A stretch of 64,000 nucleotides of DNA from Dentipellis sp. KUC8613 (GCA_002286715.1 NSJX01000003.1:670680-734679), one strand, 5' to 3'. Shown: positions 47,629 through 60,894, numbered from the stretch's first letter. Notes: generated by a model from the sequence alone, not told the origin. A program made the numbers and translations.

Positions 47629-50071
47629 TCAGATACAGACAGGCGAGAAGCGTCCGTTCAGATCGTTCCCTCCCTCGGGCTTTTCAGTCTCCGTTCCGTT
47701 TGCTACTTTTTCTTGCTGTTGTTGTTGCGCATAGGTCCTATAGGCATGGAAGGGGGTCATAGTCCATATATCGTGCATACGTGCTGTCATAAAGTTGGGG
47801 CCGAAGAGCATCGCTCTCCAGGCCAAGTTCACGGCCCCACTGACCACAGAGGGAACATAGAGGGTAGGCATAGGGAGAAGGGACTTCCGCGGCTCGGGAG
47901 ATGTTACCGCGTCCACGGATTTTGAGATGGTCGAGATGACCGCGCTGACTTCCTGCGAGACTAAAACAGGGACGGCATCTACAGATTCCTCGCAAACGGA
48001 GGGGACAGCGTCAACTTCCTCGCTGAGCACAGCGGGCGTCGCGTCGATCTCAACCTCGAAACAGGTGGGCCGCGCCTCGACGTAGCGCGTAACCATCTGC
48101 GGGGCGATCTGGACACCAGAATCTACCATCTCAGCAACGGCAGATACCCCGCGGTTCCTCGTAGGCACCGTAGCGTCGACGCTCTTGTGGACCATGACCG
48201 GCAAGTCCGGCACGTTGCGTGCAGCAGCCTGTCGTTCAACCAGACGCACCGCTTGCAGGTGGGGAAGCATCTCGGCGACCTGCGCCCAGTTCAGCGCGTG
48301 CGTTTCGATGTAGCCGGGCCGGTTCTTCTCGTGGAACCACTTGAAGGATTCGACGTAAGGAACAAGGTGGGAGAGGAGAATGGCCGCCGCGAGTGGGTCC
48401 CTGATCCACGAGTGTCCAACGTGCAAACGGAAGAGCGATCGCGAGGACAGCGTTGGGTCCGTGAAAACTTCGTGACTGCCGCCCTTGCCGTCAACGACGA
48501 CCGCAAGCGTATGTAGACGACGGCAGCGCGAGGTCAAGTATGCGATGCCCTCCAGCGTCAGACTCGGGGGTCCCATCGAGATGGGAAAGCGAGCGACGGG
48601 GCACAGGCGCAGGACCTCGAGGTTCGGGCACGCCTCGCCAACGCGGAAGAGGTCGGAGTTGTGGAAGATGACGGACTCGGGCAGATCGATCTCGAGGCGC
48701 GCCAGGCGGGGCAGGTACGTGAGCGCATCCAGCGCTAGGCGGCGAGACGAGATCTCGGCACCTCGGGACGTGGTCCGCACGAGGTCGTTGAAGCGCGAGG
48801 CTCCGCTGGCCGTGATTCGGATGGACTGAAGAGAGTCGGCCAGATGCTGGCAAAGAAGCTGGCAGAGGTCATGCCAGTCGGCCTTGTCCATAGGATCCTC
48901 GACAACGAGTTCCAAGTGCGCGACAGGGCTAGACAGATGGCCTAAGAACACGACGATGTTAGAGACTTCGCCCGTCAAGTGCAAGTGACGAAGCTCTGCG
49001 AACGCGCCCTTGTCGGCGACGCGGTCTCCAGTAAGCCGCAGCGTCGACTTTTTGACCTCGGTGAAGTCGATATCTTCGCTGGAGAACACGCCACTGTCAG
49101 GAGTAGTAGGGCTGCTATTCCCTGAGTTTGCGAGGATGTCGTCAAAGAAACCCTCAACCGCGATAGCTGACCTCCCGGTCAAGTCGATCTGCAGGCTCCG
49201 CAGATGAGGGAGCGACGACGTCCAATGCCCGATGGAAGATGACAGAGCACCTGGGGCAATCAGCGAGACTCTCTCCAAAGCATCTTGGGATCGCAGCAGG
49301 CGAGGGAAGTCGTCAGGGAGGCTGGTCGGTGACGTAAAGGAAAGGGATGTGAGGCGAGTGCGTAAGGCCAGGTCGTTGAAGAATGTGTTCAGCTGGGGGA
49401 AGCGCGTGCCAATCTCCAACACGAGGCTTTGAAGGTCCGGGCTAAGGAAGAGCTGGCTCCGATCGAGGCCGGCGGGCGACTCAGCACGCCAGACAAGGGT
49501 GGTGAGGAAGGGCAAGATATACGTGCGGGGACGATACTCTTCCAGCACAGGGAAGATGGATGGGGAAATGGCCTTGGAGCTCTCGTCGTAAGTGAGGCGG
49601 CGCACCCGCTGGCCGTAAGCCAGAATCCTGTCCCAGTCTTCCTCAAGGGGCATGACGGCCTATTCCCCCTCATGAGCAAAAACCAAGTGAATGGTCCGGA
49701 AGGTTACTCACCAGGCCCAATCCAGGACGTCGCGCCCTCTTAAAGAGGTGGTTTGGGAACAGGGAGATAAGCGGCATCAAAGAGTCCAGCTCCTTCCACA
49801 GAAGGTTGAGTGCCGGCTCGCAGAATGCCTTGCATGTTCTCGCAAGCCTTCCCAAGGACCTGCGTCCTCCCGGGGAATCGAGAACATACTCAAGCAGCTT
49901 ATGGGTCGCTTCGGGGTCCTTGAAGAGACTGAAGCCCATGACTTGCTGGTACACGGAGTAAGACTGGTAAGAAGATGCGTTCGACGACTGGCGGCGCAGT
50001 TCGCGGGAGGCGCGAGAACGGATAGATACAGAGGAGCGGATGCGTTCTGTCCAAGAGGACGATGGAGACAT
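47629..50071 (-). CDS. F-box / leucine-rich-repeat-like protein
   Basis: Two exons by eye, 49712-50071 and 47629-49659; 796 residues. After a Ser/Arg-rich start (MSPSSSWTERIRSSVSIRS) comes an F-box-like segment: LLEYVLDSPGGRRSLGRLARTCKAFCEPALNLLWKEL. The long middle part looks like degenerate LRRs: RLTSLSFTSP, HLRSLQIDLTG, ELRHLHLTGEV, HLELVVEDP, RLARLEIDLPES, NLEVLRLCPVA. Basidiomycetes have many such proteins; F-box members recruit substrates to SCF ubiquitin ligases. Near the C-terminus an unusual repeat of 10-12 residues built on (S/E)VDAVP occurs several times, followed by a hydrophobic stretch near LYVPSVVSGAVNLAWRAMLF. No target can be named. Confidence 0.78.
47890..48180 (-). repeat. 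Degenerate VDA(V/T)P repeats inside the F-box protein
   Basis: On the minus strand the frame reads KSVDATV, EIDATPAV, EEVDAVPSV, ESVDAVPVL, QEVSAVIS and KSVDAVTS in close succession, with spacing of about 10-16 residues. This looks like a short tandem repeat that has diverged. Confidence 0.75.
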
Positions 50072-50620
50072 ACCCTGCTGCGGCAGAATATAACTACTTA
50101 AACCTATGTTCTGACACGTTGAGAAGGGCTGGGGAAGGGGCGGGCACGAGGGCTAACAAGCAATGGAGCGGCGCCGTGAACGACACGCGAGAGACAGGAT
50201 GTGACAAGCGATAGTCACTTGCGTTGGGAAGTCGACACCTGTAGGGGAGTATGATTACGCTTCTAGAGGGGGGTTTCGATCGAAACGCGTGAGCGACGCG
50301 ACCACAGCCGGTATTTATGGCTTGCGATGCGTAGGCTGTCATCAGCCCTTCCGCGGGAGGGCAAGCAGGCGCTGACTGTAGAGTGTATGAATGCGGGGTC
50401 AGCATGGCGAGCCAAGGCAGCAAACACAGCAGCCAGGCAGCATACGCCGGTGAAACTTGGGAGGAAAGAGAGACGAGAGGACACGTGTAGCACGTGTACG
50501 GACTGCACGCCGTCGGCGTGCCTTCTATGTCCACACCTTGCAATCCATCGTCTCCGAAATGAAGAAAACGGTGTATCAAGGCGCTACATGGACATCGGAT
50601 GGCATACGTACAACATGAAC
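50072..50620. other. Intergenic between tandem minus-strand genes
   Basis: About 550 bases between the F-box start and the SLD2 stop. No gene seen. Confidence 0.55.
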
Positions 50621-52389
50621 TCAGAGCTCGCCCACTTCCCATGGTACAGGCTCGGCGTCCCAATCATCTTCTCCCTCCGTCCCGTCCCCAATCTCCCCCA
50701 CATCCCAGATATCTCCCCCCTTCGTGGCATCATAGTGTCCAGCTCGCTGACCGTACAACAAGCCATGCACGACGCCCTGTTCGCTTGTATCAAGCGCCCT
50801 AGATTTCGAGATCGCCAGCATGCGTCGTAGATCGTCTGGTAAATTAACGTCGAATTCGCCGGGGGTATCATCGCTTGCTGGTCCGGGACTCGACATCCTG
50901 CGCGATCTCCTATGCACATCGAAGCCTAGATCAGGTTCGGAGACAAGGTCATGTGTATCATCATCGTCCGCCTTCTGATGTCGCTGCCAGCTCCACTCGC
51001 GAACTGGTACATCATTGTCGTCTTGACTGTCCTCATCGCCATCGTCACCGAAAGTCTCGCCCAACTTCGGCTTCTTACGGCTAGCTAATTTCCCCTTGGG
51101 TTTGCTCTTATTGTTAGTCGAACCAGCAGGCGGCGAGGGCGGAAGGAGAGGAAAACGCTTTTCGGATTCAGCACTCGGGAATGGTCTTTTTGCCGTTGAC
51201 TGTATGTCGAAATTAAGCTCCGATGTGCGCCCCTGAGGTTGTTGAGACGATGAAGGCTTCTTCAACGGGTCCTCCGACGATTCCGAGGGGTCGAAAAGAT
51301 TGTTCTTGCCAAAGGCGAAACCATTGGCTTGAGCTCGCTTCCTGTCCGCCCGTCTAGGTGCCTCGGAGTCTTTTTCAGCCTTATTCGCCATGGAGTTAGG
51401 ATTGTCTGCCACGGTCATATCTTCGGAAGACGTCGATGCACTCCTCGCACGTTTCGCGCTTGACCCAAAAAGACCGTTACTACTACGGATGGACTTTGAT
51501 CGACCAAAATTTGGCTTCGGTATGACTTTGGCGCTGGACTGGGTTGACGGATCCTCATCGAAAAGGAGCTTGAAGTCTACACCGTTTGGAGGGGCTTTCA
51601 CAGGGGAAGCGGCAACAAAGGACGAATTAGCCTGATCCAGGTGTGATTGATCCTCGTTATCGCTGTCATCCGCAGACAGAGCATTCAAGTCAGGGAAAGG
51701 AAGGACGGCGTCATGGGAAACGACGCGCTGCCTCTTCTCCTTCACAGGAGACGGAGACACCGGTTCACCCCGAAGGCGCTTGCGCGCTCTGGACACGGGA
51801 TTCCTCGGACCCGCCTCATGCTGAGAAGTCGCACGAGATTGGGAGTTCTGGATAAGTGGAAAAGGATCGGGAGACAGGGGTTTTGTTGATGCGCGCTGTT
51901 GCGTTTTGGCTTTGGCTTTAATCGGGGTAGCAAATGGGTTTGGGAGCGGAGGCCGGTCCAGTGAGCGGTCCTGAGCCACCTGTTTTTGCTTGCCCTTGTC
52001 CTTGACAGGAGAGAACGGATTGGAGCTAGATACGGCCTGTGTCTTCACCGCTCGCGATTTGGGAATGATAGAGGTAGGCGCTTCGGTCTTGCGAGGCACT
52101 GAACGGGGTGGTGTAGATGGACGAGCGCCAGAAGCCGACGATTGTAGGGACTGTGACGATGAAGGCACCGATTTGGCTGGCTTGAGGAGCTTCTTGTATT
52201 GCTTGTAGCGGTCGGCTGCGCGTCGAGGCGGGGATGAGCCTGGTATGAGTTTGCTGAGGTGAAAGCTTGTAACGCACCGAAGCCAGCGGCCTTGATGTCG
52301 GTGACAGAGGGGTCGCGACCGTGCTTGCCCTTGAAGTCGCGCTCAAAGGCTTTGAGCTGAGCGCGTAAAGAGGCGACGTCGGTGGACAT
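50621..52389 (-). CDS. SLD2: DNA replication regulator SLD2/DRC1
   Basis: In yeast, CDK-phosphorylated Sld2 binds Dpb11 to help assemble the CMG helicase at origins; it is related to the N-terminus of RecQL4. Two exons by eye, 52278-52389 and 50621-52239; 576 residues. The N-terminal signature is clear: LRAQLKAFERDFKGKHGRDP, SVTDIKAAGFG, then (after the intron) DRYKQYKKLLKP. The middle is disordered with many S/T-P CDK-type sites and basic clusters (RARKRLRGEPVSPSPVKEKRQR). The C-terminal part is acidic (FGDDGDEDSQDDND), ending GEIGDGTEGEDDWDAEPVPWEVGEL. There is no helicase domain, so it is SLD2 rather than full RecQL4. Confidence 0.85.
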
Positions 52390-52636
52390 GGTGACGCGAC
52401 GACAGGAGAGAGAGCGCGGCGCTGGCAGACGCGTCGGAGAACGGCCACGTGTTGAGATAGCACGTGAGGGGGAGAAGTGGGCGCCTGTTGCGGGGGCACT
52501 TGTCGGGAAGACGAGCAGCATGAGGCCTGAGGTCGGGACTCGCGAAGATCAAATGGCGACCGCCTGCGAGGCTGAAGAGTGCCATTTGCAGGCTGCCTGC
52601 TGACCCCAGCCGCACTCTCTCGTCCCGTCGTCCACC

Positions 52637-55096
52637 ATGCCGTCCGGAACTCCAGGTCCGTCCTCCTCATCGGCTGCCACTTACATTCATGCCAGTGACG
52701 AGCTCGAGCGGCGTCTCCCTTCCGGCGCGACTTCTCCCTCGCACCACCGCCTTCCCTCCAGTCTGTCCCCACAGCCCCCAGCTTTCCAGGTCTGGCATCC
52801 TCCTATGCACTCGTACTTCGACCCGTATATAGACAGTCCAGATGTCCGCCCAGCACAACTTCCCGCTCCACTTTCAGCGGAAGACCCTCCTCTTAGGCGT
52901 TCTCTTCTAGCCGACCCTGCTTTCTCTGTTGACCCTCGCTCAAACCCCCATCACTTTGGAAAACAGGATCCTACAGGCTCGTTGCAGGTGCCGTTCCCAG
53001 GTAACACAGCCGCACTCCCTCTTCAGACATGTCCTTACCAAAACCTGTCTCTGTTCTGATGTTATTTTGGTAGAAATGGATGGGCCCCGTTCATCCTCCT
53101 CCTTCGAGTCTGCAACTTCTGCGACGCCTACGACCTCTCCATCTATGACGCCCTCGTCGTCGGCGACGTCGTCTTCATCCTCATCAGGCCTGTCTTCGCC
53201 TCACAAGTCCGAACGCGACGAGAAACGAGACGCGTACTTCGACGACTCTGGCTATCCGGGGTCTTCGTCCGTAGCGAAGCGCAGCTCTTATCGGAAGCCC
53301 CCTCCGAGCTATGACGCCGTCGTAGCAGCCACCGAAAATGCTACGGGCCCCGTCAATCCATCTTACGAGCCTCTCGTTGACAGGAAGGCGGAACCTGTCG
53401 TACTTGCCTGGCATGGTCCATCGTCTTCGCCCGAATCTGACGTTCATCACCCCGAGAATCATCCCGATTCCGCTCGTCCCTCTGACCGTCCACCCGACGA
53501 GCCTGGGGATCGTCCGAAAGCAAAACATCGAAGGACATCAAGCAGGCCTCCCCCGAATGACTTGGATCGTATAGACGAACTTGATGAAACGGATCCGCTT
53601 GGTCTACTTTATCATCACGATGGACCATACCAGGCTATTCCCGCCGTTCTGGGCCAGGATCCGGCTGAGCAAGTCGATACGCCGAGAGGCCGGAAAGATT
53701 CACGGTCCGTCCCTGCAAATTCTAACGGGGGCGTGGCGCCACCACGCCCTCCAAGACGATCCAAGGTGCGTTCACGTCCTTTGTTACATGACATAAACTT
53801 GATCTCGTTTGTTCTTAGCCAGCACCATCTCTCGACCCATCTTATAATCAACTGTCCTTGAACTTGAAACCAGGACAGATCCTCCCTCGAACATTTTATC
53901 AGCCTTCTCCTCCGCAAGTCCCCATCCAGCTTTCCTCGCCTCAGTTCCCTCTTCAACGCGCGCCCGCCACATACCCTCCCGAGCATCACCATCGACAACA
54001 AGTCCCAGACCCTTATATGGCTGTGAACGCACACCTTTATCCCGCGGGAGGCCATCCGCCTCATCATCGTCATCCTACCATGCCTGTTCCCACGTCTCGA
54101 CCTGATCTCCCCCGAGCTTATCGTGTTCCGCCCCCGACGCCTGAAGGGCATGGAAGCCGCTCACGGCCGACATCCTACTTTGAATCCCAGCCCGTCGCTA
54201 CATCTCCAGTTCAGATGCCCTCGCCCGATTCCGTTCCCTTTTTTGCTCCTCCGCCGCCACAGCGACCACCAAGACAGGATGCGGCGAATCTTTCTCAGAC
54301 ACCTGTGTCACCACCCCATAGTCTTCCCTCGGAGTCACGTCCTCCGGTTCCACTTTCTGTCCCTCAACGACCTTCGCCCAACCAGCCACCACCCACTTCT
54401 TCTCGGCAGCGTGTCACATCTGCGCCACCACCACCTCGCAATCGCCGACCACAGCCGCCGCCGCCACCGCCGCCACCACCACCTGAAGCTCCATCTTCTC
54501 GGCGTTACGTCCCGCCTTCCCAAGCCCTCGCTGGGATGCAAGCCAACTCACGCCCGCATGGACCACCACCAGATATCCACTTACCACCCCCGTCCGTCCA
54601 GTCTTCGTCCCAGAGCGGCCTGGCGCCAAGTCACATCCCCAGACGCCTCGTAATGCCGACTCCTCTCGCCTCCTCGCCCGAGAATACTCCTCATGACCCA
54701 CGTGCATACGCAGAGCCCACGAACCGCTCGCGGCACGTCAACATACTTCCTCCGCCTGAACAGCATAAGCCAAAGGCAAGCGACATTCCCATGCACAAGG
54801 ACGGCGCCCAGAATCTGCTGCGGAAACGCAGCGCCCCCGCAGCACCGCCGAGCCATGGCGGCATGCTGTCGTTCTTCTTCGGGTCGGGCAAGAAGCGGCA
54901 CGAATCGATGAGACAGGTGCGCGAGCCGCCTAGGGATCCTAGAGACACAAAGGAAGCGCGACCCGTGCGGGATGTGAGGGTCTCACGGGATGTCAACATG
55001 GATATGCGGAGGGCCCCGGCGCGGGACGGGAGGGAGCATAAAGAGGCCGCGGCGAGGGCGCCAGCGCCTCCGCGCAGACTGAGCAAGCGGAGATAA
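52637..55096 (+). CDS. Disordered Pro/Ser-rich protein, unknown function
   Basis: Not recognised. Three exons by eye, 52637-53000, 53074-53765, 53819-55096; 777 residues. Two islands look conserved. One is IDELDETDPLGLLYHHDGPYQAI near 53570-53640, whose HHDGP(Y/F)-x-A core recalls the fungal Pal1 cell-morphology family; this is only a motif resemblance. The other is QNLLRKRSAPAAPPSHGGMLSFFFGSGKKRHESM near 54810-54910. A PPPSYDAVV (PY-like) motif lies near 53300, a possible WW-domain or arrestin contact, and a run of 11 prolines lies near 54459-54485. The C-terminus is Arg/Asp/Glu-rich (PRDPRDTKEARPVRDVRVSRD). It diverges from SLD2 over 247 bases. Confidence 0.75.
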
Positions 55097-56388
55097 GGGT
55101 CGCGCGAGAGAGTTCCGACGAGTTTCCGGTGCGTTCATATATCCTTCGTTCGTTGTGCGGCCATCCAGCAGGTGCTTGCCATTTGGATGGGATTTTGGTT
55201 CCGTGATATATCTCCGTCATTATATTTGCATGTGCATATAATCCGCAAATGTTGGTTTGTATCTATACTCTCGACTATTTGAACCGCACACCTCACTTGA
55301 CCTGCTCTGTTGTTCTTCATCACCTTATGTTGTACCGGAACGATGCTCTGTTCCCATAACCTCCGATACATAGCCACGAATGCGACGCCCGATTCCCTGC
55401 TAAAATGTGCAGATTCGTTGTGCAGACAGCAGCCTGTACATTGCCGACTTATTATCTATGACTGACTTCCATTTCCCTTCCATCGATCAGTTTCATAGGT
55501 CTCCCTTGGGGGGAAACATCTCGATGAGGCGCTTTCGCTGGGAGGCTCTTGCTTTTATACGCCTTCGAGGTGAGTGATCCCTGTATTTGGATGACATCAC
55601 TTCTGGTTTATTTAGGAATAGCGCCTTTCGTCCTGCACATCACATGCGACTGAGTGACATATCTACTTATCTGTTGCAGCTGCAAGCTCAACTATCCACT
55701 CCCACATGGACCACCCCGAGCAAGAACCTTGGCAATGCTCTGAACGCTCTACAAGCTTTCGGCGAATTTTGCTGTCCGTAGGGTGGACTTGCCCTCCATG
55801 TCACGATTCCTGTTCTTCCAGACAACAAACTGACTTGCACGTGCGTCCAGGTCGACGTGCAGCACATCGTATGTCGTACACCCCGAATCCCTGCTGACCC
55901 TAGTGCGGCATACACAGCTAAATATATCCCGACACTTCCATCGCACGACTGCATGATCAGCCCGGGGGTACAAGCTATTCTGACAAGCGCGCAGAGAACG
56001 ACCATATGCACATGCATCCCCAGCGTGGCCGCCCAAGAAGCAGCACTGACATCTGCGCACGACCGAGCACTATATTACAGGTTTTGTCGGTTCACCGAGC
56101 CACGTTCGTTATCGCAGTGCAGTCCCAGAGAAGAGGGCTTGTCCACTACCGCATGGAGCAGACGTCGAGCAGGTTGAGAGGTATGCACGTTTGGAGCGGC
56201 ACCGGCAGCGGACGCACATGCACGCGGAGGGTGTGGAAGTATGCCTTCGATTGTCTTCGGCCCATACGGCTCCAGGAGGTCGCGGCGCCCATTGCTTGGG
56301 TATAAAATGGTCTGCGAGGCTACGAGGTGCGTCAGCGAGTCGCCCGTACTCGCCTGGACGTCAACCGCCGCCTGTCTACTTGCTTACT
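55097..56388. other. Intergenic 1.29 kb, no gene seen
   Basis: First part of the gene-poor stretch around the RNase gene. Short ORFs on both strands lack protein character. A TATAAAA lies near the right end. Confidence 0.5.
56301..56307 (+). promoter_or_regulatory. TATA box of ribonuclease gene
   Basis: TATAAAA lies 88 bases before the ATG at 56389. A perfect TATA box is common in strongly regulated secreted-protein genes. Confidence 0.6.
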
Positions 56389-57000
<612 letters not shown>

Positions 57001-58704
57001 GCTTATTTAACGATCTTGTGTCTGGGCACGCGTTGTCGGCAGCTTTGGCCAGGCAGTTCTCGGAGATTTGGGAGATCATATGTTGTTACAGTAGGGTTCG
57101 ATTCAACTTCGGGATGAAACACAGATACGTGCTTATCGAGCGGTCGTTGTACTCGAGTACAAGTACGTGCGTGAATATACTGGTAGACGGCAATGTTGTC
57201 TTGTGAAAACCCAGAGTAACGCTCTGCTCCAGACGGGGAAACTCGGTGCAACAAGTTTCCCAGAATCCCTGAGAAGGCCGACACCGGACAAAATGCTCCA
57301 GGAAAACGCTCACAGTACGTGTATCCTGAGATATGCCTCGCTGAGCTCCAAAGACTTCCAAGGAAACTCTCAATCCTAGAGGTCGGTTACAAGCTTGACA
57401 AGAAATCTTCAGCGGCTCCGGAGAGGGGGTCGAAATAGGGATCTGCTTGTAGACTCCTTCTTCGGACGAGTGTCTGGCTTCAGAATTTCGGAGATGCGAC
57501 TAAGAATTTTCATGCCCGAGGCGCATCACTGCAAGCCCCTTGACACGCGCTCCATCGGACAGACGCTTCTGCGCCCTATACGCTATCGAACGAACATCGT
57601 ACTTTCCTGGGACAGTGCCTCAATGGTACTATATTGAGCCGTCCCTACATTAGCAGGAGAACTGGTCACATCGTGTGTCAACATCAGATACGGGATGCTG
57701 TAGAGAGCACACGTACGGAGAAATATCTATGTTGGTGGTACCGTCCGTCTGCGAGACGATATAGCGGAGGCAAACGTTCAGCGGAGTCATTCGAGAGCAA
57801 TTATATGCGAAGACCGAGGGGGCGAGGCGACGAAAGAAATGCCAGATATTCGCAACGTTATGCGGGGCTATTTATTGCTGCAGGTAGCTGAGTCTCAATC
57901 AGCAACGGGAAGGTCACGGACCAAGAACCGACAACAACGCAAGAGCAAAAGCCAGGACAAGAGGAATAAAAAAATACATTATGGGGTAACGAGGCCCCAC
58001 AGTTCCACAGTGAGATAGCTCAGGAGATCGTACAATTACGCCGCCAACGCAGACCAGAGACGTAAGACGAGTACTGGGCTTTCAGTAGGTTCACAAGATA
58101 CAGAGGCAGCTAGTGACGCGCATCAGGAGGTACCTGTCTCGGGCTCGTTCCAGGTGATAATGTCTCCGTCATCTTCTGAATCGTGGTCGCGTTTTCTATG
58201 GAGCATCAGACGATCACGAGAAGGAAACAGTCGAGCACAGTCTGAAAAGCAAGGGTAAGACCCCTCTGTCGTTGATATAGCATTGACATACCTTTTAATG
58301 CACAGATGAAGATGGGTGTTCTAGCACGACGATTCACGATGAGCTAGCTATGCCAGGTGAAGAAATGCGATCCTCGCTCACTCGGAGGGATTCGTAACTC
58401 TGGCGACAGAAGTAGCTATTTGGTCTGGAGTGGTGGTAACTGCACGGGAATAAGCCAGGGATTTAGATGAGTGTATTTGAGAAACAGACCATCTTGTAGA
58501 GCAGGGCGAGATGGGAGAACAGAGGGCAATTTGGGATGGGAGGACATTGGAGGACGCCAAGGAGTGGCGGGCCGAGGAGTGACTAGTGACGGGCCGCGGG
58601 GTCAAGAGAGGTGACGTCACTGTCACGACGAGAGAGAGCGTTGCCGGCCGGCGATAATAATATTGGTTCAAGTCGGTTAACTGAGAGCTGTCTTGAGGAC
58701 GGCG
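57001..58704. other. Intergenic 1.7 kb, no gene seen
   Basis: The longest stretch in the window without a gene. Open frames near 57395-57890 and 58380-58670 have no recognisable protein character, no good start context and no domain. Near the right end a perfect CRE palindrome precedes the lipase gene. Confidence 0.5.
58611..58620. promoter_or_regulatory. CRE palindrome GTGACGTCAC upstream of lipase gene
   Basis: Contains the full TGACGTCA site bound by ATF/CREB-type bZIP factors, 85 bases before the lipase ATG, and is followed at once by a TGTCAC half-site. Regulation by such a factor is inferred. Confidence 0.6.
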
Positions 58705-60894
58705 ATGAACGAGAACGAGAACAAGACGCGCAGAACTCTTTCTTCGCGACTTCGTTCCCTCGTGCCATCCTCCTCAAAAAGTCCCCCGCAGTCGGAACCC
58801 ATGCGCCAACCACGCCCCCAACCCCTCAAGCCGAAGCCTCGTCTTGCTCCTCTCCAGCCTCCCATGCCTTCCCCGCCCTCCTCGTCCCAGCCCTCTCCAG
58901 TCAAATCCCCGCTTCCGATCCTACGCTGGCTAGGTCACCACCCTTCATCGACATCCCTTCATAGCAATGCATCTACTCCTTCCTCCGCTTCATCTCGCTC
59001 GGCCTCTCCGCTTTCCTCTCTCCAAGATGCTCTCTCGTCTCCCCTACCCCCACCCCCACAGGTCACTCCGCCATCTGCATCTCACCAGCGGACAGACTCG
59101 CATTCGCACCTTCACCCTGCATACCCCTCGCGCCCGGCGTCCATGTTCGCCCCGAACTCTCCGCCATTCCTTCACACATTCACCCGGTCCACTCTCCCTT
59201 CCACAACTCTTGCAACACCATTTCAATCATCATTGTATGCACATGACCCATTTGACCTCGCTCACCACCGGAATATCTACACACCAACCCTAAATTATCC
59301 TGTCAATATCGAACATTCTCCTCCGCAGCGCACTTCCCTTGACACCCTCCGTTCCTTGCAGGACCGCGAGCGAGAGCGCGTCATCCATACACAGCAACCT
59401 CCTTCTCGAAAAGGAAGCCAGCACGCCCAGTCGAATTCGTACAGCACGGCTGCGAGCAGTGCTGCGCCTTCGTCGGGCTGGTGGTGGTTCCAGGGCGATA
59501 ACAAGGAGGACGTGGACCGCTTGCTTGATGAATCGGATCGCGCAGAGACTGTCTCTCAAGAACAGCTGAAAATTCACAAGAAATGTATGTTGATGAGCCT
59601 CCTCGTTGCTTTGATGGGCTCAACTTGTGTGCCTTATAGACCTCGCACCAAAGAATCCCCTTGTCTTCTGCCATGGTCTTCTCGGCTTCGATTCTGTTAC
59701 AATCGGACCATCAATAGCACCGCTAGAAGTTACCCATTGGCGTGGCATCAAGGAGGTGTTAGAGGCTAACGGCGCTGAGGTTCTTATCACGCGCGTCCCA
59801 GCTACGAGCTCTCCTGTAGAGCGTGCAAAGGTTCTGGAGAAGAAAATAGAGGAGGTATATCCTGGTCGCAAGGTTCATCTAATAGGTACGTGCCATCACT
59901 TTAGTGCTTCACGATCGATGCTGACCCGAAGTAGGTCATAGCATGGTATGTCTTTCTTTGACGATATTCTGTACGCAAATTCACCACGTCTTTTAGGGTG
60001 GTCTCGACTGTCGTTACCTGACTACGAACTTACACTCGCACACTTTCACCGTCCTCTCCGTCACCACTGTCGCCACACCTCACCGGGGCTCCACCTTCGC
60101 TGACCATTTTCTGGAGACTGTTGGTCGGTCTCGACTACCGCAAGTCCTTTCTCTACTTGACATGTTGCCAAACGGTGGGGGCGATGGTCAGGCTTTCGAG
60201 AGCTTGACTATTGAGAGCATGCGCAAGTTCAACGAGGAGACACCAGACGTAGAGGGTGTTCGATATTTCAGCTGGGGTGCGGTGTACGATCCGGGGCTGA
60301 TCGACACTTGGAAGTAGGTGGGCCCGTGTGTCACCATTGTGTCAGGTGCTGAGATGGTCGTAGGTGGCCACATTCGGTAGTGTTGGAGAAGGAAGGCCCT
60401 AACGACGGGCTGGTATCTGTCGAATCCTCAAAATGGGTAAGCTTTACACTCTATCAAGGTGTTGACCTTGCCTTATGGCGGTTCATCTCCAGGGAAAGTA
60501 CCTGGGCACGCTGGAATCTGTTAATCACCTTGATCTTGTTGGTTGGATCAACACCGCAAGGTACAAGTGGGCAGAATTGCGTGGAAAGGAGATCAAGTTC
60601 CGCCCAGCGACGTTCTACCTTGGTGTCGCTGACTTCTTAGCTCAAGAAGTCGAGCATCTCGGAGATGGCCCTACCAAAGAGCGTGCGAGTGTGGAGGACA
60701 TGGGCAGAAGGGTAGCTGCCGAGGCTGCGACGGAGGGCGCAGCTGAGGACAAGCCGGGATCGAGTGTGCATGGGCACTCGAGTGTGGGCAGTCGTGGCAC
60801 ACAACTAGCCAAACGGACTAGCAACGCTGACGATCCTTGGGATGCGGCTTCTGATACTGAGGACGAGGATGATGTTCCTCTAGGCCGTTCATGA
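58705..60894 (+). CDS. Alpha/beta-hydrolase lipase with long disordered N-terminus
   Basis: Six exons by eye: 58705-59584, 59640-59885, 59935-59945, 59997-60313, 60364-60436, 60493-60894; 642 residues. Residues 1-290 are Ser/Pro-rich and disordered. The catalytic domain begins YLAPKNPLVFCHGLLGFDS, with the oxyanion-type HG. The nucleophile elbow GHSMGGLDCRYL places Ser378 in an 11-base exon. Asp499 in NDGLVSVESSKWG and His521 in VNHLDLVGW complete a triad. The order and the HG-LLG and NDGLV/NHLD motifs resemble bacterial family-I triacylglycerol lipases. There is no signal peptide, so it is probably intracellular, perhaps at lipid droplets or mitochondria. The C-terminus is acidic (DPWDAASDTEDEDDVPLGRS). 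Confidence 0.85.

Noticed and set aside
57395..57891. Two open frames in the RNase-lipase interval as a possible hidden gene
   Set aside because: No motif, no coherent splicing and no coding-like composition.
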